This document shows, piece by piece, positions 30,720 through 41,559 of a stretch of 64,000 bases of DNA. How positions within the stretch are numbered: the first letter of the stretch is position 1; every line of letters starts with the position of its first letter. Origin of the DNA: Lophium mytilinum (lineage: Eukaryota; Ascomycota; Dothideomycetes; Mytilinidiales; Mytilinidiaceae); contig MU004196.1 in the NCBI GenBank assembly GCA_010093605.1, forward strand, positions 1,503,454 to 1,567,453, read 5' to 3'. The position numbers and the translations under genes were made by a program. Under the pieces are notes generated by a model that saw nothing but the letters and a program-made list of their open reading frames with translations, made no database searches and was not told the DNA's origin.

Positions 30720-32460
30720 CTACCCTACCAAAGAAGCAGCAAGCATAACAAGACCACCAAACCCATCCATCCCCGAGCACCACTCCTCCCAACTTGCAGC
30801 ACCCCTTGGCGGAGTACTGCCGTCTGAGGGCGTATAGAATAGTCTTGCATCACTGCAAAATATCTGGCCTTCGTGTAATTGGACTAAGTCACCATTTGCA
30901 GCCAAACCAAAAGCAGTCTGAGCATCAGGGTCCCTCTCGCTTTCCGCCTTCCACAGAGACTCGTCGTTCGCTTCCCATAGTTGTTTCTTAGCAGGCAGGG
31001 GTGCCAATATTAGGTCCTTTTGTAGATGGCACATCGCCGCTGGCTCAAAATAAACTAGCAGGTTTACGACACGATAGACCACGGCTAATCTTTGATTCGG
31101 TTAGTAAGTGTGCATTTACATCATTATTCAGTAGAACTCCAACCTTGTTCTTGATTCCTCATAAAGCCACTCTTTCCAGTTGTCTTCGAGACCGTAGTTG
31201 GATAGCGTAGACTCCTTGTCGCCTTGAATCATGTTGGCGAGTCGTTTAGCGATTATCTACAAGATGTCATTAGATTCAAAGTAAGAGGCAAAAGACCGAA
31301 GCCAGACTTACAGCTACCGTTCCTAGTAGGAGAATGTCGAAGTTGTTGTAGTCTGTCTCCCCTTCATGCATCCTTATGAGGATGTAGATGGAGAGGGCTT
31401 GCATGCTAGCTAGCAGGCCCCATTTATTCAACGTTGCATGCTAGAGATACCCGTTAGTTCCTCTTAATTGCCTTGGAACCATTGCAAACCTGACGTACCT
31501 CTTCATGCAACCGCTCACATTCCAGCGCCACATTCTTCCAGAACAGCTTTCGACTCCCGCGAACCCCGCCGCTGATCATATGGACCAAACTGATGCAGTT
31601 GGTCAATGGCTCCATGTGGTTATCCTCTTCATCGGAAGATATCAAACGCGGATGGATGAAGGGTGGAAGAGTATTATGGCGCAGCATCGTTAGTGGATAC
31701 GATTTCAGGGTATGAAAGATGAGATTGGCTATTCTTTGCGTTCCGGTTGTTATCCTTTTACGCTGGGTGAGTGATCGGACTGCGAAGGTCGGTGATTTAG
31801 GTATTGATACGCTGAAAGATGGCATGGCTTGTCGTGTTCGAGCTGCCTGGTCATTGGAAGGTGTTGAGTGCCGAACTAAAGACGAAGAACTTGACGAAGG
31901 GTATTGGACGGGTTCATCATTCGGCTGCGGATTTAAAAGGTCGGTGAAAGTGATGTCATTGGCACTCCAATCAAAGTGCTCCCCTCCAACGTCTGCGAAG
32001 TCCAGGTCCGGTATGATAAGCGCGTTGTCCAGAATCATATCCCCGTCGTTGCTTGATTCTCGACGATCTTGGACACTGGAGGTTTCTGCCATCCGCAAAG
32101 GCTCTCTATTCCGCTGTTCAGTCGGAACATCATCGTTGTGCTGAACCCTTGCACCCGTAACTTTGTCCTTGTTCGCTGGATAATGGCATTCGATGGCCTT
32201 AGCCATGCATCTCGAACATTGCGGCCTTTTCTTGTCGCACCGCGCTTTGGTCTTCGCACAACAAATACATGATCTGGACCGAGCAGTATTACCAACTCTT
32301 CGAGACCGACAGTAGTATCCATGTCTCTTCAGCGAAGATTCTAAGATAGCATAGGGTAAGTATGGGCTAGTCGTTCCGCCACGAAGTAGGTCGTAGTAGG
32401 ATGCAACTCACCTTTGTCAAACGGCTTGTTGCACTGGGCGCACCGCAGAACGTATTGCAT
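30720..32460 (-). CDS. Transcription factor with C2HC finger fused to Zn2Cys6 domain
   Basis: Five exons, 32460-32412, 32340-31499, 31440-31312, 31256-31144 and 31089-30720, give 500 residues in one frame. The first exon plus the second create a C2H2-type finger: Cys7, Cys10, His23, Cys27 (CAQC...SSLKRHGYYC). A Zn2Cys6 cluster follows directly: Cys41, 44, 51, 58, 61, 68 (CICC...C...CSRC...C). A Ser-rich acidic linker is next. The C-terminal part (LNKWGLLASMQALSIYILIR, RLAVVYRVVNLLVYFEPA) resembles the fungal-specific regulatory region. It probably acts in the nucleus on DNA. It is divergent from the SDR gene 656 bp away, a common arrangement for a local regulator. The fourth intron has a weak GTTGGA donor, but joining there restores the reading frame and the family sequence. 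Confidence 0.85.
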
Positions 32461-33116
32461 ATCCATTTCAAATTAGACCGCCGTAAATCATGGGTGATGG
32501 GACCGTTGACGGGAATCGCGAAGTGTAATGCCTAAGTGGAGGATGGATATATTTGTCAGCATATGGTGGCGCCAATACCTGTTAGGACTAGGCCGTCGGG
32601 CGGGACAATTTGTATAGCGCCTCGTCATAGACATCCAACAGTCCCGCCAACACCGTCTAGGATGGTCTGGCGAGTTTTATTGTTGTCCCAAATGTTATCC
32701 TTTCCTCCAACTCGAAACTCTTCATTCTATATGACGCATCACAAGCTGTGGCAGTAAGTGTACGGACTGTTGTTCTACGACGAGACATCCAAATGCGAAG
32801 TCTTCTAGAGCACTCTGCGTCGGGATTGAGATCAGTGTTTCGATCCGAGAAATTTGCCAATGGCAAACATGTTTCATTTTCGAGGGCCCGGAAAACCCTC
32901 TCTGGAGATATTGAAATCGACCGTCCGGTATTTCATTACTTACTTTTGGCAAATGTGTTGAGCACCCGGGATTCCCAAACTGCAAAGCAAAACTCCGTCC
33001 CTGAAACGAATTTGCAGCATCAGTGATATATAGTTAGGTACTGCTCCCTCAAAAACAAGTCTCTCATCAAACCATCGACCCAATATTCCCAATCATCCAT
33101 ACATATCTCAATCGCA
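32461..33116. promoter_or_regulatory. Shared promoter region of transcription factor and SDR gene
   Basis: 656 bp between two divergent start codons. No precise operator can be claimed. CGG-type half sites occur (for example TCGGGCGG near 32597), as Zn2Cys6 factors often bind, but such triplets are frequent by chance. Confidence 0.4.
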
Positions 33117-34053
33117 ATGGCTCCTGCTCCCTATCCATCCCCAACCCCAACGTGGCACACGACCACATACCCATCCATATCTCCCACCCGCCCCGAGCTA
33201 TCCGCCAAAGGCAAGAGTGTGCTAGTGACAGGAGGAGGCACTGGCATCGGCGCAGCGACTGCCCTTCACTTCGCCGAAGCAGGCGCGTCTCGAATCGCCC
33301 TCCTCGGCCGTCGGGAACAGCCTCTCCTCGACACGAAAGCAGCCATTGAGCACAAATTCGCCGGCGTCGAGGTATTTATAGCCTCCACAGATGTCACCAA
33401 GAAGAGCGAAGTAGACGCAGCGTTTGCGAAGTTTGCTGGCGACCAGAAAATCGACGTTCTGCTCAGCAACGCCGCGATGACTGGGCCTCACGACGTCGTT
33501 ACAGCAGATGCGGATGGAGTGGGGATGCTCGACGCCGTGCATCAAAATCTCTCGGGCTCGTTGTTCGTTGCGCAGGCATTTCTTCGCCACGCGGCGAAGG
33601 ACTCGGTTGCTATCGATGTCAATTCCGCCGCTGCACATCTCAACTTCATTCCGAGCATGGCTTCGTATCATATCGCTAAGATAGCTGTATACCGGCTTTG
33701 GGATTTCCTTGCCTACACGAATCCGGACGTATCCGTTTTCCATATTCAGCCTGGTGTAGTAGACACTGATATGAATAGGAAAGCGGGGGGCGTCGCTACT
33801 GTCGGCCATTCCGATGACGGTGACTAAAACGCCGCGCTACGATGTGGAGTATTGTGAAGCTGACTTTGACTCAGTTTCTCTGCCAGCGAGTTTCAACGTT
33901 TGGCTTGCAAGCCCCGAGGCGCGTTTCTTGAAGAACAAGTTTCTGTGGGTGAATTGGGATGTGGACGAACTCAAGGCTCAAGCCAAAGAGATTGAAGCGA
34001 GTGCAAGGTTGAGTATTCAGGTTGTTGGATGGCCGTTTGAGAATGCCAGTTAG
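33117..34053 (+). CDS. Short-chain dehydrogenase/reductase (SDR)
   Basis: Two exons, 33117-33819 and 33875-34053, give 293 residues. The 55 bp GTGACT...CAG intron joins GHSDD to VSLPASFNVWL. The cofactor motif TGGGTGIG is at 38-45, NAA at 118-120 (normally NNAG), the catalytic Ser near 170 and YxxxK at Tyr184/Lys188. PGVVDTDM is the usual loop after the active site. It is a classical SDR using NAD(P)H on an unknown alcohol or ketone. Relatives with WVNWDVDELKA at the end are common in ascomycetes. It may be controlled by the divergent zinc-cluster factor; that is inference from position. Confidence 0.9.
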
Positions 34054-34529
34054 AAGTTCGGAACTGCTACTAGTGCGTACTTGGTGTCATCGAGGGAAGA
34101 GAGCCGAATCAAGAAGTAGATTTCTGCGGATTTTGGCGACCAATATAGCGGCTTCTGCGAGCAAGCTGCCTCTGATAGTCATAAAATAGGATCACCTACT
34201 CCGTAAATCTGTCTTCTAGCCCTTTCCTTCTCTTACAGTGCCTTGCCATAGTTATCCGTACTGCTTCGTTCTTGCTTATCAAGGATTATTAGGCTGGTCG
34301 ACGTCGTCACGAATGCATGAAGAAAGTGGATTGGGGTTTGAATGAATTTATCGGCTAAAGGAAGAGTTGCAGCGCTATTACTCCCCCTAAGCTATTATAG
34401 CGCTAGGATAAGTGGGTGTGTGATAGATGCAAGAGATGCCGTAGCAATCGACGAAACGGGAAGTCGGAGTAAACGTTGACCAATCAAGCGAGTGTGAAGA
34501 CGTGAGGCAAAGTAGGAACGCTATCTGCC
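34054..34529. other. Intergenic, nothing recognised
   Basis: About 475 bp between convergent genes, AT-richer than the flanks; no feature seen. Confidence 0.5.
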
Positions 34530-35906
34530 TTACTCAAAGATCGTAAAGCTCTTGTATTGAGCGTGCTCACCTTTCGTGACCCAATCAAATTCGAAGGGCG
34601 CAAAGTCGTGGTGAACTTTCACTTGTTTCGCTGCAGCCTTCAAGACGTGCTCCGGGATCGTTGTCCCCTGTATTGAGCGTCCTGCATTGCGTCCCTCACG
34701 AGGGCTGATGATCCACAGTATTTCCAAATCAAGAACCTTGCCCAACTGGGTAAGCAATTCTGGCCACGTACCCTTTGCGAGAGTGACATAGGCCAATCCT
34801 AGCTTTCGGATACCACGAAGACCGTTTTCCTGTTCCGTAAAGATACGGAGGATGTCTTCGACCCGCGTGTACAGGCCCAGGTCAAACGTCAAGCGTAGAT
34901 CCCGGGGCTTGGGTAACGGAACGGTACCTAAAGCCGGGCCCTGGTGCCAGAGCGGATTGAAGAATTCCTTGTCATCGATATATCGGTGCTCTGGAACATA
35001 GTCGGCGTAAAGTGAGAGGTCCAGAGTCTGCAAATTGGGACACGAGCTGAGCAGATCTTGCACTACGATGCCGCCTTCCGCGAGCTGCTTGATGTTGCAA
35101 CTGAGATTCTTCAAGTCCTTGAAGACTAATTCGCGGTACGCAGGGTCAATTGATAGAAGATTTCTGGCGCTGATGGAGTGCCAATATGCTTCGTTCCCCG
35201 CAAATGGTGTTGCGAAAGTCTCCAACTTCAAGCCCGATGTGCTCAAGGCTGCGAATAGCTCCTTCAAATCGGGGGCGAATGAATCTCTGCTGTACAGATC
35301 GTCGTCTACACGCTCCCAAGACTGGATTTTCTTCTTCTTACCGATGCCCCAGTCAGTCACGTCAGACCATACGGTGCGTTCGGTCCATTGGCCAAAGTGT
35401 CGGTCTAGGGGGACGGGGTAATACCGAATATGACGGAGGCGAGGGAAGCGAGCTAGCAGGCCAGTGAGCTGCTTCAAGTACTTGCCTGACTCTCGGAATT
35501 GAGACTGTTCTCGGCCTCGCCTTAGGGCATCTTCCCATACCAGTCTCTGAGACTGGACGTAGAAACGGCTTTTGTGGATCACTGCTCCGGTCGTAAATCG
35601 CACTCCGCAAAACGAAAGCGTTTCAATTTCTGTGGCAAATTTGCTCTCTGCGATTGCTTGTAACGACCCCATGCTCTCTGGAGTGCTGTAGAATAGGGTT
35701 TCTTCAAGGACCTTTACGAACGCCTTCTCTAGCGCTGGCATACCTGGATAGTCAACCTGAGCCCTGCGAATCTCCTTCTTCGATATCTCGGAAAGGAGAG
35801 CTAGACGTTCATGGGGGCTTTTGGTGGGGGTTGCCCATTGTTCGACCTTTTGCTGGACAGCTTCAGGCAACAGTCCTGACATTTCAGCAGCATCGCTATA
35901 TGCCAT
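34530..35906 (-). CDS. LRR-like protein, paralogue 1
   Basis: 458 residues, single exon. The N-terminal helical part has ERLALLSEISKKEIRRAQVD and FVKVLEETLFYSTPES. Leucine-patterned strands follow: IETLSFCGVRF, LRHIRYYPV, LKNLSCNIKQL, LQTLDLSLYADY, PRDLRLTFDLG, IRKLGLAYVTL and LEILWIISPREG. They resemble irregular leucine-rich repeats of fungal F-box proteins, but no F-box is visible at the N-terminus. The conserved end YKSFTIFE is shared with the gene at 38848-40407, to which it aligns over most of its length. There is no signal peptide. Function unknown; a binding platform is a guess from fold type. Confidence 0.75.
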   Translation of the reverse strand: MAYSDAAEMSGLLPEAVQQKVEQWATPTKSPHERLALLSEISKKEIRRAQVDYPGMPALEKAFVKVLEETLFYSTPESMGSLQAIAESKFATEIETLSFCGVRFTTGAVIHKSRFYVQSQRLVWEDALRRGREQSQFRESGKYLKQLTGLLARFPRLRHIRYYPVPLDRHFGQWTERTVWSDVTDWGIGKKKKIQSWERVDDDLYSRDSFAPDLKELFAALSTSGLKLETFATPFAGNEAYWHSISARNLLSIDPAYRELVFKDLKNLSCNIKQLAEGGIVVQDLLSSCPNLQTLDLSLYADYVPEHRYIDDKEFFNPLWHQGPALGTVPLPKPRDLRLTFDLGLYTRVEDILRIFTEQENGLRGIRKLGLAYVTLAKGTWPELLTQLGKVLDLEILWIISPREGRNAGRSIQGTTIPEHVLKAAAKQVKVHHDFAPFEFDWVTKGEHAQYKSFTIFE

Positions 35907-36123
35907 GGTTGTGTGAGGCTGTGGACTTGAACTGTGTAGCTTTTGTGGAAATTCCGGTATCGTGTCGAACGGGTTCTTGTGTGACGCAACGATTGCGATG
36001 GGAAGAGAATGTTAGCATACTATCGAAAGGTGGTGGACGTACTTATGTTCTGTAACCTTGCACAATGTGAGATCTTACAATGATTAAACATTGTTTGAAC
36101 CTGGAATTTTACGAACAACAAAG

Positions 36124-36173
36124 TAGTTGGCCGCCGTCTGAAGTGGCTCCGCCAAATTCACGGCCTACACAGA
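36124..36173 (+). repeat. Inverted repeat left of the AlkB-like gene
   Basis: TAGTTGGCCGCCGTCTGAAG then TGGCTCCGCCAAATTCACGG. It matches the reverse complement of 38002-38047 and, more weakly, 40532-40568. The rest of 35907-36250 shows nothing. Confidence 0.7.
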
Positions 36174-36250
36174 TGATCATTTCAATACTATTCAAAAGTC
36201 TGAAGGTTTATTGAAGCACCCGTGGCAGTAGCGTAATCATGTACACTCAC

Positions 36251-37530
36251 TTAGGATAAGAGAGCGTCATCCCATACTTGCCGACAGCTAATATTAAGCC
36301 TCTTGCTCCGCATATAGCCCTTCCACCGCTGATACTCCTTTGGGGTCTCACCGCCCTCTTTGACCGGCCACGCATGCAAGCTTTCAGGACAAGTTCCCGC
36401 CATAACCTTCGGCATCGCGTGCCATGCCCACCGCGTTGGTCCGTCCATCTGGACTACATCCCCGCTTCGCACGCGTATCACGACCATAGGCTGTTCCGAG
36501 GCGTCCGATTCGGTTCGTTTCGAAGGACTGTACTGCGGAGGTACTTTAGCTCCGGCGCCAGTGCTACACTCTTCTTGAGTTGGATCCTCTTTCGCAATAA
36601 TGAATAGTCCATCGCAGCCAAGCGTGAAGCTGGCTAGTCCTCTTGGACTCTCCTCGGAGACGTCGCGATGGACCGGCATGTAGTCTTTCGGACTGTAGAG
36701 TAGTACAACTCCTGATTCGGGCTTGAACGAGGCCTTGAAAAGAGTCGTGACGAGTTCGGCGATGTCGGCCGGGAAAGGAGTCGGGGAAGCAGGTGGGTAA
36801 GATCGCGTGCTCCAGTTGTATTGCGAACCGAGAGTCAGCCAGCGAAGCTTCTTCTGTAAGAATTGTGCTGTATTGAGTGTCTTGTGAGATGAGAGAGGAT
36901 TGATGGGAACGAAAGCTGGATGTTTCTTATTCTGCGGGTAGGTGAAGAAAGATGGCGAACATGTCGCGTCCACCGACTGCGGAGGATGCGGGATTGAATA
37001 GTCTTGACTAAGGTTATTTGTATGCAGTGGATTGGATAGCTCGCGGTGTAGGAGATGGTCAAGCATGAGCCATTGGCTTTCGGGAGGGAGAAGAGATGGG
37101 AACAAGCGGAGGCCTGGAGGTGTTAGATCGCGTGAGAAATCGTGCTTTGCGTATCTGATAATCACCTGGAAATTCCTTATGCTCATAGACGGTACACGCT
37201 GGAGGAAGAACTTCTGCTTCGACAATGTCCCCGTTGGAAATTTTGCCGTGATTCTTGAAGGCTTTTTCGGCGGAGGCAATTAATTCGGATGGAATGGTGT
37301 AAACGTGGATGAGTTGCGTTTTCTGATCTTCGGTCAACCCGCGGTTGAAGTCAATTATGTCAAGGTCTCCATCGACTGCCGCATCGTCAATCTTCTGGTA
37401 CTTCCTATACATATTACATATTGGTTGCGGCGGCATGGCATGCGTATCATTGCCATTGATTCTCTACCAAGCCTTGTCAGGGAAGCGTAGAATACGTAGG
37501 GTATAGGCTTACGGCGTTTCCACTATCCAT
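36251..37530 (-). CDS. AlkB-like 2-oxoglutarate/Fe(II) dioxygenase (ALKBH1 type)
   Basis: Three exons, 37530-37513, 37463-37166 and 37113-36251, give 392 residues; the 18 bp first exon encodes MDSGNA. The N-terminal YRKYQKIDDA...IIDF segment is typical of fungal ALKBH1-like proteins. The iron ligands are His254-x-Asp256 (PVHRD) and His337 (AWHAMP). The 2-oxoglutarate signature is Arg377-x-Asn379 and Arg383 (RLNISCR). The family oxidatively demethylates bases in tRNA or DNA. A hydrophilic insert lies between the HxD and the distal His. The gene is bracketed by inverted repeats, and the two LRR-like paralogues lie outside it. Confidence 0.88.
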
Positions 37531-38847
37531 GGTTTCTTTTCTCTTTTCTATTACCTTGGTCGGCTGCACGTTCACTCCGCTGTGGAGCTTCCTGGGGACT
37601 CCCGCTCCGGCCAGTGGTAAGTCTATTAGCCGATACGAACGTCGCATCAACACCCCTGGGATCGATGTGATGGCTCCTCTTGAAACTATAGCACCTAGTG
37701 TCTGCTTCGATGACATATGCTACCTTAAAAGTGAGGTTTGGTTTCCGAGGGAAATCCTTAGTGTCAGAGCTTGCGAGCGACTTGCGGAATATCTAAGCAC
37801 GCTACACCGCTTAGGTTAGCGTCTGGAAACTTTAGTCTCCGACCGCTTTAGACTTCCGCTCCTTTCTCGATCTATTTTTCATCATTATCTCGAGGTGCTG
37901 CAGATTTCCAATATTCTCAATACGAGCTGCCATAACTTTGGTACTGTCAGCGTGTTTTGGCCCACTTGAGAAACTTGAACAAGATGATGGTCGATTGTTT
38001 TGAGCAGGCTGTAAATCTGCTGAGCCAATTCAGACGGCGGCCAACTGCTTCACTCAACGGAAAAGGCACGTTTGGATTGTAGCTAGATTGGCAAATTTCT
38101 TCGGAGTATTAACAATCAAGATGACCGAATTCACTATCTGTACACCTGCAGAGCGCTGCTTGAAGTCCCTCAACATCGCCAGGCCCCTCAAGCAGCCTCA
38201 TCCACGTCCTGACACAGCCCCCTCTACTTTCGCGCCCGCTGTACTGTCATTGAATTGAGCCGCCCTCAACCACTCTTTCAACCACTGACGAGGACCACTC
38301 TCCCCATACGCCCTAGTTTATAGGTCCTGAAAATGACATTGCTAATCCCCGCTGTACGGTTTTGGACATCCTATTCTCAAGTTCCTCACCACGCCAAGCC
38401 ACCTCAAACGCCAGCATCACACCAGCAACACACAGCACGAGACATCACGATATGAAACACATATTCAAGAGAGAGAGAGAAACTGATTGATTCTCCGAAG
38501 GAACTACAGCTGAACCTTCATATCAGGACTAGAGTCTTCCACTTGGTGCAAAGGTCTTGTGTTGGTGAGTTGGCCAATGCAACCCGGAATCAGTGTCCAT
38601 GTTTTCGAGTCTGGGCTAAACGATAAGTGACTGTTTCGGAACAATGACGGCCCGGTATAAAGTCATTCACCTCAGGTCATGCATGGAAGAGGCTATGCCG
38701 GACAGATTAAACCCTCGGACATTCTGGGAAGCACCAATCTCACTTACTAGCATCACACCAACCCCGATCACCCACCCTACTCTGCAAAGCTGACGCTGCT
38801 CCATACATTCGACGTTTGACATCGTCAAGACCCACAGTACCTCAAGT
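37531..38847. other. Intergenic with one repeat arm
   Basis: 1.3 kb between divergent genes. It holds the repeat arm at 38002-38047 and an (AG)n run near 38468. No gene recognised. Confidence 0.5.
38002..38047 (-). repeat. Inverted repeat right of the AlkB-like gene
   Basis: Its reverse complement, CAGTTGGCCGCCGTCTGAAT then TGGCTCAGCAGATTTACAGC, matches 36124-36173 at most positions. Together the arms span about 1.92 kb around the AlkB-like gene. Confidence 0.7.
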
Positions 38848-40407
38848 ATGAATCTATACTTGGCGGAAGCATGGCCCAATAAAGTTTGGAGGAGGGACAA
38901 GAAAGAGAAGTCCTCACAGGAAGCGACTCCAGCCGCTCCTTTGCGTCCTCATGACCTTAGCATAGCGGCAAGATCCAATGACGACCTGGTTGACCTGGCC
39001 GCGGCTTTGCGGAAGGAAAGCCAGAAAGATCCCCACCATGAGCAACCACGAGAGACAATGCAGGCAAACATCGAGAAGTGGACTATACCAGAAGCAAATA
39101 TCCACGAACGCCTCCTACTCTTGTCCGAAGCTTCGAAACAAGCAATCTGCAAGGCACGCGCCAACTATAAGGGTATGGGCGACATTCTCAACGAGCCCTT
39201 CATCAAGGTCTTGGAGCAGAAACTCTTCTACACGACCCCGTACAGCTTGGACATCTTGCGACAGATTTCAGAGAGCATATTTGCTGGCAGGATCACGACG
39301 CTATCTTTCTGTGGCCTTCAGTTCGCTACTGACGCCAAAACGCCAAGTCATTGGTACAATGGACTATTCACTAAGGAGGATAAACAGGATCTAAAGAAGA
39401 AAGACTGGAAGGAATGTAGACTCCGGGGCCAGGAGCAGGCCAAGCTCCAAAATACCGTTCAATATGTCGAGGACCTTCGCACAGTATTAGCCAAGTTCAC
39501 GAATCTCAAGCACATCCGATACTTTCCCACCTCACCGGATCGTGTAGGAGGCGGTTGGGTGAATATGCGAGTTCTCAACATTGACAAGTACTGGATTGGG
39601 TCAAGCATTGGGGAGACGAGCCGCGTTATGTGGGTGCGAGACGACAACTACCTCTACAGCACTCGAAATGGTGATCTGAAGGACCTCTTCGCTGCTCTCC
39701 ACGGGGCCGGTACCAAGCTGGAATCCTTTACAACCCCTTCTTTCGGAAACCAGGCAGGTTGGGAGACGATTGGCGAGGGCCGTCTCGAAGTGGTTGATCT
39801 GAAGCATTTCGCTATAGTTTTCCAAGATTTGAAAGAGCTGCGCTTAAATCTGAGAAGCTCGGACTGCCTCAATAGGGGCCATGATATGAGGAAGATCCTC
39901 CGCGAATGCCCCAGATTGGAGATACTCGAGCTTTCTTTCTTTGCGGACGACGACTCCGAAGACCCCGAGATCTTTAGGCCGCTCAATGTGGGTGGCGTAG
40001 GTCTAGGCGCAGTGCCACTGCCCCATCTCCAAGAGCTCCGACTAGCCTTCGATGCCGGCATACGCACCGCAAAAGAAAACATCCTGGAGTTACTCAAGAG
40101 CCCCGGAGCTGGGCTGAGAAGTGTTCGCAAGCTAGGTTTAGCTTACATCACTCTCGATGGGGACGATTGGGACGAGTTGCTGCTCGAACTCTCTACTCTC
40201 TTGAAGCTAGAGGATTTGTGGTTGATCAGTCCTCGGAAAGGGTGGTGCCCAAAATCCTCTGAGGCAATGAAGTTTTCGAACGAGTTCCTTGGAGGAGTCG
40301 CGCGGAAAGTTCAGATCCATCACGATGAGCAGCCTTTCGTTGCTAAGAAGGATTGGGTTAAACAAAATCAGCGTGTCCATTACAAAAGCTTTGCAATCTT
40401 CGACTAG
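38848..40407 (+). CDS. LRR-like protein, paralogue 2
   Basis: 519 residues, single exon. It aligns with the 458-residue protein at 34530-35906: ERLLLLSEASKQAICKARAN, FIKVLEQKLFYTTP, ITTLSFCGLQF, LKHIRYFPT, LKELRLNLRSS, LEILELSFFADD, LQELRLAFDAG, VRKLGLAYITLD, LEDLWLISPRKG and the end YKSFAIFD. The first ~75 residues are extra, charged and probably disordered; a later start at 39058 would match the paralogue better. No F-box, signal peptide or membrane helix. The two paralogues are in opposite orientation, so one arose by inverted duplication. Function unknown. Confidence 0.75.
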   Translation: MNLYLAEAWPNKVWRRDKKEKSSQEATPAAPLRPHDLSIAARSNDDLVDLAAALRKESQKDPHHEQPRETMQANIEKWTIPEANIHERLLLLSEASKQAICKARANYKGMGDILNEPFIKVLEQKLFYTTPYSLDILRQISESIFAGRITTLSFCGLQFATDAKTPSHWYNGLFTKEDKQDLKKKDWKECRLRGQEQAKLQNTVQYVEDLRTVLAKFTNLKHIRYFPTSPDRVGGGWVNMRVLNIDKYWIGSSIGETSRVMWVRDDNYLYSTRNGDLKDLFAALHGAGTKLESFTTPSFGNQAGWETIGEGRLEVVDLKHFAIVFQDLKELRLNLRSSDCLNRGHDMRKILRECPRLEILELSFFADDDSEDPEIFRPLNVGGVGLGAVPLPHLQELRLAFDAGIRTAKENILELLKSPGAGLRSVRKLGLAYITLDGDDWDELLLELSTLLKLEDLWLISPRKGWCPKSSEAMKFSNEFLGGVARKVQIHHDEQPFVAKKDWVKQNQRVHYKSFAIFD

Positions 40408-40531
40408 CATGTAGCCGCCGAGAGGAATATGATAGCTTATTCTACCGCCTCTAGGCTGGTAGAAAGTGTTAGAAGTTGATTTTCATAAGTTAGTAATGGA
40501 TTCCTAAGTCCTACTGCTCGGTAGGTGATAT

Positions 40532-40568
40532 TGACAGCTGTCTGGAGTGGTTCACCAAGTTTACAGAT
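40532..40568 (+). repeat. Third, weaker copy of the AlkB-flanking repeat
   Basis: TTGACAGCTGTCTGGAGTGG then TTCACCAAGTTTACAG aligns with 36127-36162; several differences are transitions. No paired arm was seen nearby. Confidence 0.45.
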
Positions 40569-40744
40569 AGCGCAAATTGATAGATTCCGAGCTTGAGAGG
40601 ATTATTGAGAATGCGTGAATCCCACTGATCAATGCCGCGGTAAGCATGAAGGCCACGAAAGAGAATATGGATTCCCATCTTGGGACCCCAAGATGGCCCA
40701 TTATGTAATTACGTCTTTGTATACCGCCTTATTCTCCTTAGAAG

Positions 40745-40976
40745 CACGTGCCAAGCATATGGCACACACAGCAAGCATTCAGGTTCGCGCAGTCGTGCGT
40801 ACACTTGTTTGCAACTGCTTGGATTGCTTCGACAGGCTTCTATAATGTCCAGAGCTCAGAGTTTCTATCTCCATTCTGGGTTGAAAAAAGCATTGAAGCG
40901 CCACAAACAGCGGTAAATAGGCGTATTACAAAGGCAGAATGCTTACGGAGTGCGCCACCTTTCCAAGCCCAGCGTG
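40745..40976 (-). mobile_element. MITE family 2, copy C (232 bp)
   Basis: The right end, reverse-complemented, reads CACGCTGGGCTTGGAAAGGT then GGCGCACTC; the left end is CACGTGCCAAGCATATGGCA then CACAC. They are terminal inverted repeats matching copy B. Read on the minus strand, the inner blocks (GCATTCTGCC, CCGCTGTTTGTG, CCAAGCAGTTGCAAACAAGT) match copy A. It lies close to the edge of the RIP block. 40408-40744 and 40977-41149 show nothing else. Confidence 0.7.
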
Positions 40977-41559
40977 ACGGGAAATCGGCAAGGGTTTGAG
41001 GCTTGAGCTGCAGCGTGACTGCTTCGAACCGCGAAGTTGAGAAGAAGAAGAAGAGTCTAAAATAGCAGCCGTTCTTGGCGGTACGGGAGAGCGGCAGGCA
41101 GGCACGTGTGGCGCGCATGCTTGCGCGTAAGGCTAAAAGCTAGATTTGTCGAATTCAAAATAGCACAGAACGCTTAGCGTTTTTTTCTTAGCGCTCCTTA
41201 CTAAAATTTATATAAGAATTGCAGGGAGCACTACCTAATTAAATATTAGCCTTTTAATATCCCCTATATAATAATAAGTAAGGTTTCTTACCTATACTAT
41301 ATAATTACTTACTAATATTTTTCTAGTATTTAGTAAGTCTTACTAATAAGCTTTTCTACACGCGTACTACCTAAATGCGCCGCTAGAATTAGTACTCTAT
41401 ATCTACCTCTTAATACCTTAATATTATATATCTTCTTATACTAGGTTAGCCTATAAAGAATATTACCTTATATATTTAAGTATTACTAGTAACTATCTAT
41501 ATAATACTATAGAACCTATTATAATTTAGTAGCGCTATTCTACTTTAATTTGCGTCGGC

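Noticed and set aside
31090-31143. Alternative acceptor at ATTAG just after the chosen one in the last intron of the transcription factor
   Set aside because: Splicing there gives the wrong phase or loses RLAVVYRVV; the CAAAG acceptor restores the family sequence.
32035-32322. 95-codon minus frame over the transcription factor N-terminus
   Set aside because: Wrong frame; the spliced frame with Cys clusters is the real one.
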